Positions 6,925 through 14,705 of a stretch of 14,798 nucleotides of DNA are shown piece after piece. Positions within the stretch are counted from its first letter, which is position 1; the number at the start of each line of letters is the position of its first letter. The translations under genes were made by a program, and so were the position numbers. The DNA lies in assembly GCA_026392135.1 (NCBI GenBank), contig JAPLCR010000410.1, positions 1 through 14,798 of the forward strand, in the 5' to 3' direction. The notes below the pieces were generated by a model that worked only from the letters and a program-made list of their open reading frames with translations, ran no database searches and had not been told where the DNA came from. Source of the DNA: Armatimonadota bacterium. Its GTDB lineage: Bacteria > Armatimonadota > Chthonomonadetes > Chthonomonadales > Chthonomonadaceae.

Positions 6925-7644
6925 ACTGGGAGGCGGGGGCGGCGAGCCGTCCCCGTTACTCTGTACACTCACTGTTCCTGATGCTTGGAGATTGTTGTAC
7001 CAAAACGCCTCTACTGTCCCAACCTGCTCTTGTGAAGCAGTGAATGTTCCATTTGCCTGAATCGAGCTAAAGTCACCTATCAAAAGCAGGGAGGGCGTTA
7101 GCTGAAGCGTGTTCCCCTGACTATCCAGCACCTGAGCATTCACCTTTCCTACGATATTCGTCGCGAAGAAGTTATTGGATGGCGACAGAATGAGGGTGCT
7201 TGCTGATGAGAGGTCTAGCGTGTAGGGCGCGAGAGTTACAATCAGATTCGCCGTCTTATCTTTGTCTAGTTTGAAGAGTATCTGCTGGGAGACGTAGCTA
7301 CTAGACTGCGGGTCTACTGCGACGCGAATGCTGGTAGGGGCAGTCTCTACTGGGATGTCGGAGAACTTAAACTTGCCATTGCTATCTGTTGTCGTAGTGA
7401 GGGTTGTTCCTATGACCCGTGTATTGGTACTCACACTGACGTAGACGAGTGCGTTGGCAATAGGTGTATTGGGCGCAGTGGCACTCACTGCCTGCCCAAT
7501 AATGACTGCCCTGCCAATAGGAACTCCTCCGCCTGTGAAGCCGTTTCCTATACCACAACCAAGCAGTAAGAGGAGGATGCTAGCAAGCACGAGGGGGAGT
7601 TGAAGGCGCAGAAGATATTGATTTGTGATAACGCGTTTCTGCAT
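6892..7644 (-). CDS. predicted lipoprotein with a carboxypeptidase-regulatory-like beta domain
   Basis: This is a secreted, lipid-anchored protein of unknown function (250 residues). The N-terminus has basic residues, a Leu-rich stretch and the lipobox LLLGC, giving Cys30 as the acylated residue after signal peptidase II cleavage. GIGNGFTGGG then forms a flexible Gly linker. About 43-130 resembles the carboxypeptidase regulatory-like (transthyretin-type) fold: IIGQAV, a PIANALVYV strand pair, then TTTDSNGKFKFSDIPV, the usual DSNG-F-F--IP turn. The remainder is Ser/Thr/Asn-rich beta sequence that could be an Ig-like domain. The tail is SPPPPPSKKAGVAPALR, and its last codons are encoded by the phosphofructokinase terminator arm. 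It starts 23 bases after the stop of the upstream HTH-TPR gene, with no clear ribosome site of its own, so translational coupling is possible. Confidence 0.72.
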   Translation of the reverse strand: MQKRVITNQYLLRLQLPLVLASILLLLLGCGIGNGFTGGGVPIGRAVIIGQAVSATAPNTPIANALVYVSVSTNTRVIGTTLTTTTDSNGKFKFSDIPVETAPTSIRVAVDPQSSSYVSQQILFKLDKDKTANLIVTLAPYTLDLSSASTLILSPSNNFFATNIVGKVNAQVLDSQGNTLQLTPSLLLIGDFSSIQANGTFTASQEQVGTVEAFWYNNLQASGTVSVQSNGDGSPPPPPSKKAGVAPALR

Positions 7645-7667
7645 AGCTATTTTCTGGGTGTGCGCCT

Positions 7668-9467
7668 TTAATTTTTGATAGAGGCTTGGAGGGGCAGCCA
7701 GCCCGTTTGTTCCACAAAGGGTTCCACCATGTTTTCGCGTCCGCTCACTTTTAGTAGGTCTATTAGGTGAACGTAGACAGCGAGGCTTTCGGTATTTTCG
7801 AGGAGTGTGTCGGGTATATCTGCTTCCCGTAGTTCGCTTCGTAGCCGTTCGAGGTACGCGATTGCCGAGCGAAGGTGTTGTTCGACAGAGGTTACGTCAT
7901 CTCCTAAGATTCGCGCGAGGACACTGTGGCTTCTCCATACTACCTCTGCCAACTCCATCTCTTCTGCCATTGCTAACGCTTTTTCTGCCTCTTGACGCGC
8001 CTGTGCGGGGTTCAATTCGCGTAGCCATGTCTCTGCCATCCAGTAGTGGGCAAAGGCTTCTAAGTGCCGCGCTCCAAGCCGTTCTGCAAGTGTGAGTGAA
8101 CGGGAAGCCGAGTCGCGCAAATCCATGAGGTCGCCGTTCTGCGCGGCTAGGTGAGCGAGACGGATTCTACACTCTATCTCACCTCTTTCGTAGCGAAGAG
8201 CCACTGTTACAGCGAGGGCTTGATTTGTATGGTAGCGGGCTTCGCTTTCGCGGTTTGCGCTGGCGATATAGCTGTCTGCAAGGGCAAGCTGGGCATAGAG
8301 TTCGGCTCTGCGGTCTCCCCGTGAAAGTGCCACTGCAAGCGCGTCTCTACCGTGTGTGATAGCGGTTTCGTAATCGCCCACACTAGCCAGCAGAGTGCCG
8401 AGCCATGCACGGGTGATAGATTCACGCCCCTGGTCTCCTAAGAAGCGGGCAAGTTGGAGGGTGTTTTTAAAGCCGCGATAGGCTGACCGCCACTTCCCTG
8501 TGTAGAAGTCGCACCAACCGAGGTCAAAGCGGGCTTCGAGATGCTGGTCGGCATTCCCCATCGCCTCAGCCTCTTCCAGAGACTTTTCTGCAAGGGAACG
8601 CGCCCCTTGAAAATCGCCTCCATCCATATAGACGTTACGGCGGTTCGTATTGACGTAGAGCATAGCAGCTGCTACGGTTGCAGCATCTACTACACTCGTA
8701 GCAGCTCCCTCCTCCAAAATGGCAGCGGCTTCGTCGAACTGCGCCATCGCCTTTGCATACTCCCCCTGCATCTCGTGGATACAGCCAAGTGAGAGAGTCC
8801 CCTGCCAGCGTCCATTAAAAACGGTTCCGCTCGCGATGAGTGAAAACTGCTCACGCGCCTCCGAAATGCGCCCCATTGCGAGGAGGGCATTACCGAGACT
8901 CTGACGTGCTCCTGCTTCACCGGTAAGGTCATTCCCCTCCTGTGCGTATGCAATAGCACGTTGAAGGGCTTCGGTAGCACGCGGAAAATCTGCTAGGCGT
9001 AGGCGAGCGTTACCGAGGCGTTTCTGGGTTTGAGCTTGGGTAGCCTTGTCGCCAAGTTGCCCAGCGAGTGAGAGTATGCGTTCACAGGTGGCGGCTAGGG
9101 CGCGGTAGTCGGTAGGGGTCTCTTGAGCATCTGCTAACTCAAGCAGAAGGCGGAGGCTCTCCGTGAGGCGTTGGTTGGTCTCTGGAAGACTGATAATTGG
9201 GGTGATTTGGGGCGACGATGGCGTGAGGTTGTCCGCTTGTGGAGACTCTTCTGAGTAAAAATAGGTGAGCGGAACCCCACACTCTTTCGCGATAAGCTGA
9301 AGCCTATCGGGTTGAGCGAGGGTACTTCCAGAGAGGTATTGATAGATGAGGGCGCGTGAACAGCCGATACGGTTCGCCAACTCCTCAATGGAGAGGTTCA
9401 CGTTCTCTACTGCTTGTTGAATCCGTAGACCCTGCTCGCGTCTGCCTTGCCGTGTACTGAAATCCAT
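7668..9467 (-). CDS. HTH (XRE-like) regulator with TPR repeats
   Basis: This is a predicted cytoplasmic DNA-binding regulator with a large protein- or peptide-binding repeat domain. The frame opens at a TTG (9500) that sits beside a poly-C run with no ribosome site. I prefer the ATG at 9465-9467 (M-D-F-S-T-R), although its AGAG-type site is weak. That leaves 599 residues. Positions about 15-75 are a Cro/C1-type helix-turn-helix (IEELANRIGCSRALIYQYLSG, then LQLIAKECGVPLTYFY). About 100-560 consist of consecutive TPR-like helical pairs (for example ALQRAIAYAQEGNDLTGEAG, GRISEAREQFSLI, GEYAKAMAQFDEAAAILEEG). No enzymatic domain is evident. The HTH-plus-TPR layout is shared with peptide-sensing RRNPP regulators, though those usually have fewer repeats, and the ligand here is unknown. 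The lipoprotein gene follows 23 bases downstream and is its only obvious partner. Confidence 0.8.
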   Translation of the reverse strand: MDFSTRQGRREQGLRIQQAVENVNLSIEELANRIGCSRALIYQYLSGSTLAQPDRLQLIAKECGVPLTYFYSEESPQADNLTPSSPQITPIISLPETNQRLTESLRLLLELADAQETPTDYRALAATCERILSLAGQLGDKATQAQTQKRLGNARLRLADFPRATEALQRAIAYAQEGNDLTGEAGARQSLGNALLAMGRISEAREQFSLIASGTVFNGRWQGTLSLGCIHEMQGEYAKAMAQFDEAAAILEEGAATSVVDAATVAAAMLYVNTNRRNVYMDGGDFQGARSLAEKSLEEAEAMGNADQHLEARFDLGWCDFYTGKWRSAYRGFKNTLQLARFLGDQGRESITRAWLGTLLASVGDYETAITHGRDALAVALSRGDRRAELYAQLALADSYIASANRESEARYHTNQALAVTVALRYERGEIECRIRLAHLAAQNGDLMDLRDSASRSLTLAERLGARHLEAFAHYWMAETWLRELNPAQARQEAEKALAMAEEMELAEVVWRSHSVLARILGDDVTSVEQHLRSAIAYLERLRSELREADIPDTLLENTESLAVYVHLIDLLKVSGRENMVEPFVEQTGWLPLQASIKN

Positions 9468-9500
9468 AGTGCAACACTCTATTCGAGGTGCGCTAGCCAA

Positions 9501-9520
9501 GGGGGAAGGGGGGTGGGGGG
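9501..9520 (+). other. G-rich tract (possible G-quadruplex) in the regulator's leader region
   Basis: Three plus-strand G runs of 5, 6 and 6 are separated by AA and T, enough for four GGG tracts with short loops. The tract lies between the predicted promoter and the start codon of the HTH-TPR gene. The G-rich strand is therefore the DNA template and the RNA would be C-rich. It is the only such homopolymeric tract I noticed in the window. Confidence 0.4.
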
Positions 9521-9555
9521 TACAATACTGGCTTGCGAAATTTATTTACCAAATC

Positions 9556-9584
9556 ATTATAACACGGTTTGTAAAAAAACAAAA
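9556..9584 (-). promoter_or_regulatory. candidate promoter of the HTH-TPR gene
   Basis: On the minus strand a perfect TATAAT (9556-9561) lies 17 bases after TTTTGT (9579-9584, a poor -35). The predicted transcript start near 9549 gives a leader of about 80 bases containing the poly-C run. TTTGT and ACAAA arms flank an A-run here (on the plus strand), a short inverted repeat that could be an operator. The rest of the gap, 9585-9723, shows nothing I can support, including no clear mutS terminator. Confidence 0.45.
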
Positions 9585-9723
9585 GCCCTTTTTGCCTACT
9601 TTTTGTCGCAGGATTCTTGTAGAGTGCTGTAATCATTTTCTTGCACGAATTAACACTACAAACAACCTTCCCTGTGAAACCATTTGCCTCTCCAACGAAA
9701 AGCAGATAGGTCTGGCGACATGG

Positions 9724-12384
9724 CTACAGACCCCGCTTCCACGCATCCAGTTTCATTAAGGCTTCTACCGGAGTCATGGAGGATACATCCAACATCTCCA
9801 ACTCATCCAGAATGGGGTGCTTCTCCGCCTCAAAGAGTGTGAGTTGGAGTTTCTGCTTTTTGGGAGGCTCCTGACCGCCGGCAACGATGTCTTTCGTAAC
9901 GCCGACGCTCCCGCGTTCCAGTGTACGGAGTACCTCTTTTGCCCTCTTGATGACTTCGGAGGGTATGCCTGCCATACGTGCCACCTGTATCCCATAGCTC
10001 TTATCTGTTCCACCAGGAATCAGTTTCCGTAGCCAAATTATCTGCTCTCCCTGCTCCTTCACCGCAACGCGGTAGTTCTTCACGGTAGGCAGTTGGCTCG
10101 CCAGTTCGTTCAGATGGTGATAATGTGTCGCGAAGAGGGTTTTACACCCCACACTGACGAGATACTCTGCCACTGCCCACGCAATGGAAAGCCCATCGTA
10201 GGTACTCGTACCGCGCCCAATCTCATCCAGAATCACGAGACTACGCGAGGTCGCATTGTTCAGAATGTTCGCCGTCTCGTTCATCTCCACCATAAAGGTA
10301 GACTGCCCCGTGGCAAGTTCGTCGTGCGCCCCTACGCGGGTAAAAATGCGGTCTACCACGCCGATATGTGCCTCGTCTGCCGGTACAAAAGAGCCTATCT
10401 GCGCCATCAGTACGATGAGCGCGACTTGGCGTAAGTAGGAGGACTTTCCGCTCATATTGGGTCCCGTGATGACGTACATTCGGCTTGCTGGGTCGAAGGC
10501 GCAGTCGTTGGGAATATAGGCTCCTCCCATACCGATATGCTCAATAACGGGGTGTCTACCCCCCACTATCCGTAGGCTGTCCTCGTCATGCACTTCGGGA
10601 CAGACGTAGTGGTTTCGCAAGGCGACTTCAGCGAACCCTACCACCACATCCAACTCTGAAATCGCTCGTGCTACTGCAAGTATCTCCGCGGAGGCGTTTG
10701 CCACCTGTTCCCGCACTGCCTGAAAGAGTTCGTACTCCATCTCAACCGCTTTTTCGTCTGCCCCAAGCACTCTCGCCTCGTACTCTTTCAAGTCGGGCGT
10801 AATATAGCGCTCCGCGTTACTCGTCGTCTGCTTGCGAATATAGTGTGCAGGAACCTTACTTGTATGTATCTTCGTGACTTCAATATAGTAGCCAAAAACC
10901 CCGTTGTAGCCCACCTTCAAGGAGGGGATGTTCGTCGTCTGACGCTCCGAGACCTCTAAGTTTGCAATCCACGCCTTTGCATCTCCGGAGGCACTCTGAA
11001 GACGGTCTAGCGGGGGATGATAGCCTGTGCGTATAATACCGCCCTCTCGTAGCCCTGAAGGAGGGTCGTCCACAATCGCGCTCGCGATTTTTGCGGCGAT
11101 GTCCGGCGGACAGGTGAGATGTTCCTGTATCTGCTGTAGGCGCGGTGACTTAATAGTTGCGAGAGTGTGGGCGATAGAGGGTAGCCGCAGAAGCCCATCC
11201 TTGAGGGCTACAAGGTCGCGTGCATTTGCCAATCCCGCCGCCGAACGGCTCACCAATCGCTCCATGTCGCCCATGCCCTTGAGAAGATCGCGCAGATCAC
11301 CCCGCCGTAGAGAGTCGTGATAGAGTTCGTCCACAGCGGTATGACGCTGACGGATAGCCGCTACATCCAATAGAGGCTCCTCCACCCATCGGCGTAAAAG
11401 TCGGCTTCCCATAGGGGTCAAGGTGGTATCAAGAACGCTCAGGAGAGTCTTCTGCCTGCTTCCATCTGAGAGAGAGTTCGTCAGTTCGAGATGTCGGCGG
11501 GCAGGCGCATCTAGCACCATAAAATCCCGTGCCGAGTAGGTGCTGAGGCTACGTATATGGGGGAGGGCGTTTACCTGTGTTTGCTCAAGATAGCGAAGCA
11601 CGAGGGCGCAAGCATCTAGCCCTACACTGAACTCCTCACACCCAAACCCACGTAACGACTGCGTATTGAAGTGATGAAGTAGGAGGTCTCTACTCTGGCG
11701 GAAGCGGGAGAGAGTGCCCGAATCGCGGGGTGAGAAGGTCGTTACTGTCGCAGAACTCGCGGTGCGGATGAGGTCTAGTATCTCTGGTTCGAGGGTATCG
11801 GGGACAAGAACTTCGGCAGGCTCTAAACGTTGGAGTTCGTCCATTACCTTATCAATCCAGCGCTCCCCGCCCAGTTCGGTGGTCAGGAACTCTCCTGTTG
11901 AGATGTCTGCAACTCCCAAGCCTGCCACAGAATCTCCCACCACCGCCGCCACTAGGTAGTTATTGCTTGCTGAGTCGAGCATTGTGTCTTCAAGAATCGT
12001 GCCGGGTGTTACGACACGCGTCACTTTTCGCTTGACCAACCCCTTCGCGTACTTGGGGTCTTCTACCTGCTCCATAATTGCAACACGTAGCCCCTTCGCG
12101 ATGAGCCGTGCCAAGTAACGCTCATAGGCGTGGTGGGGCACTCCCGCCATAGGAACGCGCACCCCTCCATCCTCCCGTCCCGTAAGCGTGATATTGAGTT
12201 CGCGAGCACAAATCTCTGCGTCCTCACCATACGCCTCGTAGAAATCTCCAACGCGCATCAGAAGTATCACTCCTGGATTTTCGAGGCGCGTAGCGAAATA
12301 CTGCTTGAGCAGTGGCGTATTCCCCGCGTAGTTGAGAGGGACAGAAGGAGTCAGGGGTTTTACGGGTTGTGATGTGTCGGACAT
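9724..12384 (-). CDS. mutS: DNA mismatch repair protein MutS
   Basis: MutS recognises base mismatches and small loops as a sliding-clamp ATPase and recruits MutL. The 886 residues are normal for MutS1 (E. coli about 850). The N-terminal mismatch-binding domain has GDFYEAYGEDA (46-56) with the Phe-x-Glu reader at F48/E50. The connector and lever/core regions follow, including the LLRRWVEEPLLD block at 329-340 and the clamp near 460-540 (GYNGVFGYYIEVTK, 492-505). The ATPase domain carries Walker A GPNMSGKSS (641-649), STFMVEM (695-701), Walker B LVILDEIGRGTSTYDG (716-731) and FATHYH (751-756). GTDKSYGIQVARMAGIP (792-808) precedes the helix-turn-helix. The C-terminus has SMTPVEALMKL (869-879), the usual MutS1 ending. 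No ribosome site precedes the ATG; instead a -10 lies 9 bases away (see promoter). mutL is not in the window. Confidence 0.97.
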   Translation of the reverse strand: MSDTSQPVKPLTPSVPLNYAGNTPLLKQYFATRLENPGVILLMRVGDFYEAYGEDAEICARELNITLTGREDGGVRVPMAGVPHHAYERYLARLIAKGLRVAIMEQVEDPKYAKGLVKRKVTRVVTPGTILEDTMLDSASNNYLVAAVVGDSVAGLGVADISTGEFLTTELGGERWIDKVMDELQRLEPAEVLVPDTLEPEILDLIRTASSATVTTFSPRDSGTLSRFRQSRDLLLHHFNTQSLRGFGCEEFSVGLDACALVLRYLEQTQVNALPHIRSLSTYSARDFMVLDAPARRHLELTNSLSDGSRQKTLLSVLDTTLTPMGSRLLRRWVEEPLLDVAAIRQRHTAVDELYHDSLRRGDLRDLLKGMGDMERLVSRSAAGLANARDLVALKDGLLRLPSIAHTLATIKSPRLQQIQEHLTCPPDIAAKIASAIVDDPPSGLREGGIIRTGYHPPLDRLQSASGDAKAWIANLEVSERQTTNIPSLKVGYNGVFGYYIEVTKIHTSKVPAHYIRKQTTSNAERYITPDLKEYEARVLGADEKAVEMEYELFQAVREQVANASAEILAVARAISELDVVVGFAEVALRNHYVCPEVHDEDSLRIVGGRHPVIEHIGMGGAYIPNDCAFDPASRMYVITGPNMSGKSSYLRQVALIVLMAQIGSFVPADEAHIGVVDRIFTRVGAHDELATGQSTFMVEMNETANILNNATSRSLVILDEIGRGTSTYDGLSIAWAVAEYLVSVGCKTLFATHYHHLNELASQLPTVKNYRVAVKEQGEQIIWLRKLIPGGTDKSYGIQVARMAGIPSEVIKRAKEVLRTLERGSVGVTKDIVAGGQEPPKKQKLQLTLFEAEKHPILDELEMLDVSSMTPVEALMKLDAWKRGL

Positions 12385-12393
12385 AGTGGGAAG

Positions 12394-12422
12394 AGTATAC
12401 GAAAAATAGCAGAAAGCGTCAA
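12394..12422 (-). promoter_or_regulatory. mutS promoter giving a probably leaderless mRNA
   Basis: On the minus strand, TTGACG (12417-12422), 17 bases, then TATACT (12394-12399) is a near-consensus sigma-70-type promoter. Only nine bases (CTTCCCACT) separate the -10 from the mutS ATG, so transcription should begin 0-3 bases before the start codon. No Shine-Dalgarno sequence is present, consistent with leaderless translation. Confidence 0.7.
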
Positions 12423-12604
12423 GAGGCTAACCCTAATATTGATAGGCTGACAGGGCACTGTAGTTGAGTGAACGTGCCTCATTTTTCTACACCATGCCTC
12501 TCCTTCCCAATGCACCAATGAAGATAGATACCTCCCCCCTCGCGCCCCCAAAAGTGATGCTCAAAAATAGAGAACGGCTTACTTTGCGTGTATCCTCATG
12601 CCTA

Positions 12605-12625
12605 CTTGAAAATAAATTTAGCAAG
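12605..12625. promoter_or_regulatory. second, degenerate HAIR-like operator
   Basis: CTTGAAA-N7-TAGCAAG has the same 21-base layout as the HAIR site 24 bases downstream, with the outer CTTG...CAAG intact and inner bases diverged. Its regular spacing from the better copy suggests a second HspR contact. Outside the promoter elements, 12423-12604 of this gap holds nothing I can support. Confidence 0.4.
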
Positions 12626-12628
12626 ACA

Positions 12629-12649
12629 CTTGACAATACTACACTCAAG
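12629..12649. promoter_or_regulatory. HAIR operator (HspR-binding type) over the dnaK promoter
   Basis: CTTGACA-N7-ACTCAAG matches the HAIR consensus CTTGAGT-N7-ACTCAAG in total length, spacing and 12 of 14 arm bases; the right arm is perfect. HAIR is the binding site of HspR, the MerR-like repressor of dnaK operons in Actinobacteria and some other phyla. The left arm contains the -35 and the right arm lies in the spacer, so bound repressor would block polymerase. No CIRCE element is present. The hspR gene is not in view. Confidence 0.68.
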
Positions 12650-12658
12650 TTGTATAAT
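12630..12658 (+). promoter_or_regulatory. dnaK promoter, full sigma-70-type consensus
   Basis: TTGACA (12630-12635), a 17-base spacer and TATAAT (12653-12658) match the housekeeping consensus exactly. Transcription should start near 12665, leaving a leader of about 72 bases. Such a strong promoter under a repressor site fits a heat-shock gene controlled by derepression rather than by an alternative sigma factor. Confidence 0.85.
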
Positions 12659-12717
12659 TCTACTAACAATAGGGCGTAGACCATCTACACTCTAAAGAAT
12701 TTCGCTCTCAAAACTCT

Positions 12718-12722
12718 GGAGG
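12718..12722 (+). promoter_or_regulatory. dnaK ribosome binding site with unusually long spacing
   Basis: GGAGG is the only good Shine-Dalgarno match before the dnaK ATG, but 14 bases separate them instead of the usual 5-9. No in-frame ATG, GTG or TTG lies nearer, and the protein begins exactly where DnaK homologues do, so the start is sound. A small stem, GTAGA-CCA-TCTAC (12676-12688), lies earlier in the leader. Confidence 0.5.
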
Positions 12723-12736
12723 ATAATATACAACTT

Positions 12737-14608
12737 ATGGGCAAAGCCGTTGGAATTGACTTAGGAACGACCAACTCGGTAGTTTGCGTGATGGAGGGAG
12801 GTGAACCCACCGTTATCGCAAATGCAGAAGGAAGCCGTATCACCCCTTCTGTCGTCGGGTTCAACAAAAACAAGGAGCGTCTCGTTGGAGCCGCCGCCAA
12901 GCGTCAAGCAGTCGTCAGCCCTGACCGTACCTTCATCTCTGTCAAGCGCAAAATAGGCACAGCGGAAAAAGTGAGCGTGGACGATGCCTCCTACTCACCC
13001 GAACAGATTTCCGCAATGATACTTCAAAAGCTCAAGGCTGATGCGGAAGCTTATCTCGGCGAGCCTGTCACCGAAGCCGTTATCACGGTTCCCGCCTACT
13101 TCAACGATGCACAACGTACTGCTACCAAAACCGCAGGCGAAATCGCAGGATTAAAAGTACTTCGCATCATCAACGAACCGACTGCCGCCGCACTTGCCTA
13201 CGGGCTAGACAAAAAGCGCGAAGAGCGTGTCCTCGTTTTTGACCTCGGAGGCGGTACGTTCGATGTCTCTGTTCTAGAGATTGGGCAGACTGAAGACGGA
13301 GGAGCCGTCCTTGAAGTTCTAGCTACCAACGGTGACACGCGCCTTGGCGGTGACGACTGGGACCAACGGATTGTAGACCATGTCGCCGCCGAGTTCAAAA
13401 AAGACAACGGCATCGACCTCACCAAAGACCGCCAAGCCCTCCAACGTCTTCGCGAAGGGGCTGAAAAGGCAAAAATTGAACTCTCTAGCGTCACTACGGC
13501 GAACATCAACCTACCGTTTATTACGAGTACGTCAGATGGACCTGTTCATCTTGATGTCAACCTCACGCGTGCCAAGTTCGAGGAGTTGACCAAAGACCTT
13601 GTTGACCGTTGCCGTATTCCCTTTGAGAAAGCACTTGCCGATGGAAAACTCAAGGTAAGTGATGTTCAGGAGATTGTCCTCGTCGGCGGTTCGACTCGTA
13701 TGCCGATGATTCAGGATCTGGTACGTCGGTTGAGCGGCGGCAAAGAGCCGAACCGAAGTGTCAATCCTGACGAAGTTGTTGCGGTAGGCGCGGCACTTCA
13801 AGCGGGTGTGCTTGCAACAGAAGGCGGAGGCGCAAAAGCGGGCAACATTCTGCTTCTGGACGTGACTCCACTTTCGCTCGGCATCGAAACGCTCGGCGGC
13901 GTGTTCACCAAACTTATTGAGCGTAACACCACCATACCAACCCGCAAAGGGCAGGTCTTCAGCACCGCGGAAGACGGACAACGAAGCGTTCATATCAAGG
14001 TCTATCAGGGAGAGCGTGAAATTGCGGCGGCAAACAAACTGCTCGGCAACTTCGAGTTGGACGGTATCCCGCCCTCTCCGCGCGGTATTCCGCAGGTTGA
14101 GGTCACTTTTGATATTGATGCTAACGGTATCGTAAGTGTCTCCGCAAAAGACCTCGGTACGAACCGTGAACAGAAGATCACCATTACTGGTACGGGCAGC
14201 CTCAGCAAAGATGAGATTGACCGTATGATGAAAGAGGCGGCGCAACACGCCGAAGCCGACCACCAACAACGTGAGCTGGCAGAAGCCCGTAACCGAGCTG
14301 AATCGCTCATGTATCAGACGGAGAAGAGCCTCAAGGAGATTGGTGATAAAGTCCCCATTGAACTGAAAACGGATGTGGACAACAAAATCGCGAACCTCCG
14401 CACCGTCCTGAATGGCAACGATGCAACCGCCGAATCGCTCAAAACACTGACGGAGGAGCTGGAGCAGTCCACCTATAAACTCTCCGAAATCCTCTACCAA
14501 CAGGCGACTGCGGCAGGAGCAGGAACTCCCGAAGGCGAAGAGCACGCCCAAGCGGAAGCTGAGCATAAGAGCGATGAAGAGACCGTCATCGACACCGAGT
14601 TCAAGTAA
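12737..14608 (+). CDS. dnaK: molecular chaperone DnaK (Hsp70)
   Basis: This is the ATP-driven cytoplasmic chaperone that works with DnaJ and GrpE. It has 623 residues (E. coli 638, Bacillus about 611). The nucleotide-binding domain shows GIDLGTTNS (6-14), VPAYFNDAQR (118-127), INEPTAAALAYG (145-156), VFDLGGGTFDVS (167-178) and VLVGGSTRMP (314-323). The linker and start of the substrate-binding domain are DVTPLSLGIETLGG (375-388), and ITITGTGSLSKDEIDRM leads into the helical lid. The tail ends ETVIDTEFK, as is usual for bacterial DnaK. Between ISVKRKIG (67-74) and SPEQISAMILQKL it lacks the insertion of about 23 residues present in E. coli DnaK, like monoderm-type DnaK. It is expressed from a consensus promoter under HAIR sites. 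The next gene is not recognisably grpE, dnaJ or hspR. Confidence 0.98.
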   Translation: MGKAVGIDLGTTNSVVCVMEGGEPTVIANAEGSRITPSVVGFNKNKERLVGAAAKRQAVVSPDRTFISVKRKIGTAEKVSVDDASYSPEQISAMILQKLKADAEAYLGEPVTEAVITVPAYFNDAQRTATKTAGEIAGLKVLRIINEPTAAALAYGLDKKREERVLVFDLGGGTFDVSVLEIGQTEDGGAVLEVLATNGDTRLGGDDWDQRIVDHVAAEFKKDNGIDLTKDRQALQRLREGAEKAKIELSSVTTANINLPFITSTSDGPVHLDVNLTRAKFEELTKDLVDRCRIPFEKALADGKLKVSDVQEIVLVGGSTRMPMIQDLVRRLSGGKEPNRSVNPDEVVAVGAALQAGVLATEGGGAKAGNILLLDVTPLSLGIETLGGVFTKLIERNTTIPTRKGQVFSTAEDGQRSVHIKVYQGEREIAAANKLLGNFELDGIPPSPRGIPQVEVTFDIDANGIVSVSAKDLGTNREQKITITGTGSLSKDEIDRMMKEAAQHAEADHQQRELAEARNRAESLMYQTEKSLKEIGDKVPIELKTDVDNKIANLRTVLNGNDATAESLKTLTEELEQSTYKLSEILYQQATAAGAGTPEGEEHAQAEAEHKSDEETVIDTEFK

Positions 14609-14639
14609 AGAGCATTGGACGCGCATTTTACAAAGATGT

Positions 14640-14657
14640 CGGGCTAATAAAAGCCCG
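14640..14657 (+). other. short hairpin between dnaK and the next gene
   Basis: CGGGCT - AATAAA - AGCCCG forms a perfect 6-bp GC-rich stem with an A-rich loop, 32 bases after the dnaK stop. No T-run follows, so it is not a standard Rho-independent terminator. It could be a processing or stabilising element at the 3' end of dnaK mRNA, or a partial terminator. Confidence 0.4.
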
Positions 14658-14705
14658 CGATTGAGAAGAGAGACAAAATCTACCCAATAGAGGAGAAACG
14701 ACAAA

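Noticed and set aside
7805..8095. 96-codon plus-strand frame antisense to the HTH-TPR gene
   Set aside because: It lies wholly inside a well-supported coding region, is Leu/Arg/Ser-rich, and has no start signal; treated as a shadow frame.
12464..12684. Overlapping 65-71 codon frames on both strands between mutS and dnaK
   Set aside because: They run across the dnaK promoter and HAIR sites, lack ribosome sites and resemble no known protein.
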